A DNA stretch of 6,530 nt from assembly GCA_900754515.1 (NCBI GenBank), contig CAAEDD010000057.1, positions 1 to 6,530 of the forward strand, written 5' to 3'. The notes below the pieces were generated by a model. It was not told where the DNA came from, searched no databases, and was given only the letters and a program-made list of their open reading frames with translations. How positions within the stretch are numbered: position 1 is the stretch's first letter; each line of letters starts with the position of its first letter. A program made the position numbers and the translations under genes. Of this stretch, positions 4,869 to 6,530 are shown in pieces. Source of the DNA: an uncultured Oscillospiraceae bacterium. GTDB lineage: Bacteria > Bacillota > Clostridia > Oscillospirales > Oscillospiraceae.

Positions 4869-5165
4869 TCACACTTCTGTCTGTAGCCGGTCATACTCGC
4901 CCAGTTTTTCGATATTTCTTTTCCGATATTCCTCCATCATTTCTTGAACCACTTCGCTTGTGCTTTTCCGCTGCACATAGGCAATCTTCTGGATGTCCTC
5001 ATACAAGCTAGGTAGCACCGAGAGACTAATCCGCTTTTTCAGCTCCCGGTTCTCCTTCGGCCGACCCCGCCGACCGGAGCTGGTAGCCGCCATGGGCGTC
5101 TGCTCCACGAATTTCCCAACCGTGGCGGATCTCCTGCGGCTTTCCCTTTCCTCCAGCTTACTCAT
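4869..5165 (-). CDS. AT-hook plus ribbon-helix-helix DNA-binding protein, partner of ParA
   Basis: The 98-residue product has an Arg/Glu-rich N-terminus (residues 5-13). An AT-hook-like core RRGRPKE (32-38) follows. Residues 43-84 have the ribbon-helix-helix pattern: strand KRISLSVLP, helix SLYEDIQKIAYVQ, turn RKST, helix SEVVQEMMEEYRK. It starts inside the end of parA (8-bp overlap), with a GGAG ribosome site in the parA coding sequence, so the two are translated together. Small ribbon-helix-helix proteins paired with ParA bind the plasmid centromere and repress the par promoter, and their flexible Arg-rich N-terminus stimulates ParA ATPase. This gene would take that role in place of a large ParB, which is absent. 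The likely binding sites are the AT-rich repeats at 5951-5997. The function assignment comes from fold pattern and context, not from a recognised sequence family. Confidence 0.78.
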   Translation of the reverse strand: MSKLEERESRRRSATVGKFVEQTPMAATSSGRRGRPKENRELKKRISLSVLPSLYEDIQKIAYVQRKSTSEVVQEMMEEYRKRNIEKLGEYDRLQTEV

Positions 5166-5937
5166 GCTCCTGCTCCTCCCTCTTCTCCCTGCCGGACATA
5201 ATCATGTTTGCTATGGCCACGTATTCCTGCGCAAGCTCACTGCTGGGGGCCTGCTCCACAGCCGCCAGGCCGTCATATATTCCTTTTTTCGCTACGGCCA
5301 GCCGTTTGATCACGCCCAAAAGATTGTACTCCTTACAGAGCAGACCCAGGATATCATGGTCATCGCCCACCCTGGTATCGTACAGTGTGGCGATCACCCC
5401 CAGCACCTTCAGCTCCGGGTTAATCAGCTCCTGGATCTCCTGGATGCTGTCCTGGAGCTGCGTCAGCCCCCGGTAGGCCAGGTAATCCGTCTTAACTGGG
5501 ATCACCACTCCGTCGGCGCAGGACAGGGCATTGATGGTCAGGATAGAGAGCTGCGGCGGACAGTCAATCAAAATATAGTCATACTGCCCCCTGGCCTCCC
5601 GGAGCGCCCGGTCTAAGATCTTCTCCCGGCTGGCTCTGGAGAGCAGCTCCATCTCCATGGGTGCCAAGTCGATGATCGAGGTGACAATGTGCAGTCGGTC
5701 ACTGAGCTGCTGCACACACTCCATGAACGGCGTCCCATCCTTTCGCAGCACGTCCACGATCGTCCGCTCCACCTCCAACGGCTCCAGGCCCACGCTGATC
5801 GTCAGGCTGGCTTGGCTGTCCAGGTCAATGAGCAGCACCCTTTTCCCGGCGGCCGCCATGGCCGCCCCCAGGTTGTGCGTCGTGGTGGTCTTGGCCACCC
5901 CGCCCTTCTGGTTTGCGATTGCAATTACCTTCACCAT
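5158..5937 (-). CDS. parA: ParA/Soj-type partition ATPase
   Basis: The 259-residue protein lacks an N-terminal helix-turn-helix and begins almost at once with the deviant Walker A motif KGGVAKTT (signature Lys11, P-loop Lys16; Ala replaces the usual second Gly). The A' motif LLIDLDSQAS has Asp38, and Walker B ILIDCPP has Asp125. Length and motifs fit the short ParA/Soj class. It would form ATP-dependent dimers on nucleoid DNA and move the plasmid copies through its DNA-binding partner. ATG 5937 is chosen over GTG 5943 because AGGAG is spaced properly only for the ATG. It is the first gene of an operon with the ribbon-helix-helix gene, with promoter and repeats upstream, and is insulated by terminators on both sides. 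Confidence 0.95.
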   Translation of the reverse strand: MVKVIAIANQKGGVAKTTTTHNLGAAMAAAGKRVLLIDLDSQASLTISVGLEPLEVERTIVDVLRKDGTPFMECVQQLSDRLHIVTSIIDLAPMEMELLSRASREKILDRALREARGQYDYILIDCPPQLSILTINALSCADGVVIPVKTDYLAYRGLTQLQDSIQEIQELINPELKVLGVIATLYDTRVGDDHDILGLLCKEYNLLGVIKRLAVAKKGIYDGLAAVEQAPSSELAQEYVAIANMIMSGREKREEQEHE

Positions 5938-5950
5938 GTTCACTCCTTTA

Positions 5951-5976
5951 TTTACTTATGTTATTTATTTACGTTA
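5951..5976. repeat. Two tandem 13-bp repeats upstream of parA (candidate centromere or operator)
   Basis: TTTACTTATGTTA (5951-5963) is followed directly by TTTATTTACGTTA (5964-5976), with two mismatches, just upstream of the parA ribosome site. A further GTTAT lies at 6009-6013. Ribbon-helix-helix partition proteins bind short tandem repeats in such places, so these are likely targets of the partner protein. Confidence 0.55.
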
Positions 5977-6018
5977 TATACTTTATTTCAAGTATATCAT
6001 TTATTCCTGTTATATCAA
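5976..6018 (-). promoter_or_regulatory. parA promoter overlapped by an 8-bp inverted repeat
   Basis: On the minus strand TTGATA (6013-6018) and TATACT (5991-5996) stand 16 bp apart. ATATACTT (5976-5983) and AAGTATAT (5990-5997) form a perfect inverted repeat with a 6-base centre that covers the -10 box. A protein binding there would shut the promoter, consistent with autoregulation of the par operon. Confidence 0.6.
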
Positions 6019-6021
6019 GTA

Positions 6022-6053
6022 AAAAAGGTCGAGGCATATGCCTCGACCTTTTT
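6022..6053. terminator. Perfect 32-bp palindromic bidirectional terminator
   Basis: AAAAAGGTCGAGGCA pairs with its exact complement around the centre, with T-runs on both strands. It lies between the DUF5348-like gene and the parA promoter and would stop minus-strand transcription before the partition operon. Confidence 0.88.
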
Positions 6054-6111
6054 CCGTTCTTTCCGTGATAAAACCCAAAGAGTCAATGAAACGGTTTCGT
6101 TGCGTCCAAAT

Positions 6112-6348
6112 TCATCCATCACTCTCTCTGGCCCATAGGCCAACCGGAGACAACCCAGGCTGCCCAGGCATATACCACCCGCCGGCGTTGTACTCAAAGG
6201 ACACCGGCCGCCACGTTCCTCCGCCGAGCCGGTCAGGGAGCAATACCTCCAGGCCCTGCCCACAGTGAATATCCCAACCGTCCCAGGTCAGACGATCCCG
6301 CTCCGGCTCATAGCCGATCTGCAGCACCTTCACTCCCACTATGATCAC
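6112..6348 (-). CDS. DUF5348-like small protein
   Basis: The frame encodes up to 78 residues. The order of motifs is GYEPERDRL, WDGWDIHCGQGLEVLL, GTWRPVSFEY, then GGWYMPG and GLWAR. This matches my memory of the DUF5348 family (a His-Cys-Gly core with Trp-Tyr further on), small cytoplasmic proteins of unknown function common on Firmicutes mobile elements; I could not check the match. There is no signal peptide or membrane segment. The start is uncertain: GTG 6348 has GAGG only two bases away, so a downstream GTG (for example 6339 or 6327) may be used. It follows the antitoxin gene by 60 bp, with the second copy of the 31-bp element between them, and is closed by the terminator at 6022-6053. 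Confidence 0.62.
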   Translation of the reverse strand: MIIVGVKVLQIGYEPERDRLTWDGWDIHCGQGLEVLLPDRLGGGTWRPVSFEYNAGGWYMPGQPGLSPVGLWARESDG

Positions 6349-6372
6349 ATCCTCGATTATTCTTATTTCACT

Positions 6373-6403
6373 TATTTAATTTATATAAATTATGTAATAT
6401 ATT
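6373..6403. repeat. 31-bp element, copy 2, upstream of the DUF5348-like gene
   Basis: Same orientation as 3120-3150 with one mismatch. It contains the perfect palindrome TAATTTATATAAATTA at 6377-6392. It lies 25 bp before the GTG start and just after the antitoxin stop. Probably a regulator-binding site or promoter element shared with the recombinase operon; I see no good -35 box here. Confidence 0.7.
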
Positions 6404-6408
6404 GCTGA

Positions 6409-6530
6409 TTAGTCCAGATTGTCTCTTTGCTCTTGCGTTCCCTGATTCCGTCCCTCGGCGAAAATATCATCGGTAAAAGAATCCAGGCTCTCTCTAAAGG
6501 CATACCATTCGGACATTGATGTTTTTTCAA
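6409..6530 (-). CDS. C-terminal end of a VapB/AbrB-type antitoxin (partial)
   Basis: The last 40 codons of a gene entering from the right edge end at TAA 6409. They read SEWYAFRESLDSF, then TDDIFAEGRNQ, then QEQRDNLD. This acidic, Trp-containing tail with a D-D-hydrophobic-x-A-E/D-G-R-x-Q pattern followed by QER/QRD is typical of the C-terminal toxin-binding segment of VapB-like antitoxins with an N-terminal AbrB/MazE fold. Alternative frames have early stops or odd composition. The matching toxin gene, which usually follows the antitoxin, is not found downstream: the next gene is the DUF5348-like one. The assignment is from a short tail only. Confidence 0.55.
   Translation of the reverse strand, partial: EKTSMSEWYAFRESLDSFTDDIFAEGRNQGTQEQRDNLD

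Noticed and set aside
4993..5616. 207-codon plus-strand ORF opposite parA and its partner gene
   Set aside because: Antisense shadow spanning the junction of two genes that have clear motifs on the minus strand.
6015..6263. Minus-strand ORF, including a 34-codon internal frame from the ATG just after the DUF5348-like stop
   Set aside because: Its C-terminus is encoded by the palindromic terminator at 6022-6053, so translation there is unlikely; the rest overlaps the DUF5348-like gene in another frame.

Overview
The window looks like the backbone of a plasmid, or of a plasmid-like integrated element, from a Clostridia (Lachnospiraceae-type) gut bacterium. The grounds are strong GGAGG-type ribosome sites, GTG/TTG starts, moderately GC-rich backbone genes with very AT-rich promoters, and a gene set for replication, partition, site-specific recombination and addiction. 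The host assignment is an inference from style; no chromosomal marker gene is present.

Layout, read mainly on the minus strand from right to left. The right edge (6409-6530) holds the C-terminus of a VapB/AbrB-type antitoxin. A small DUF5348-like gene follows (6112-6348), closed by a perfect palindromic terminator (6022-6053). Next is a two-gene partition operon: a ParA ATPase (5158-5937) overlapping by 8 bp a small AT-hook plus ribbon-helix-helix protein (4869-5165). Tandem 13-bp repeats and an inverted repeat lie over the parA promoter. A 21-bp-stem bidirectional terminator (4787-4833) separates this operon from the only plus-strand unit. That unit is AT-rich cargo encoding a secreted protein of unknown function (3990-4670) and a possible 35-aa membrane peptide (4676-4783), with a good promoter at 3901-3929.

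The middle (3088-3989) has no convincing gene. It holds a 19-bp inverted repeat (3796-3842), a near-consensus minus-strand promoter (3748-3776), and about 500 bp dense in hairpins and short repeats that I read as a candidate large structured non-coding RNA (3219-3741). Next comes an integrase operon: an unusual tyrosine recombinase with two insertions in its catalytic domain (2053-3075) and, 8-11 bp downstream depending on the start, a coiled-coil protein of unknown function (1268-2041).

The left end is the replication module. A promoter lies inside an inverted repeat (1195-1242). It is followed by a roughly 330-nt leader with several strong hairpins and a terminator-like hairpin just before the ribosome site. 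Then come a small unknown gene (593-862) and an archaeo-eukaryotic-type primase/replication protein (1-583) that runs off the left edge.

The most interesting parts are: (1) the large hairpin-rich non-coding region with its own promoter and twin hairpins that keep the loop while changing the stem by compensation; (2) the structured, possibly attenuated leader of the primase operon; (3) a 31-bp element shared by the integrase and DUF5348 promoters; and (4) the secreted-protein cargo unit.
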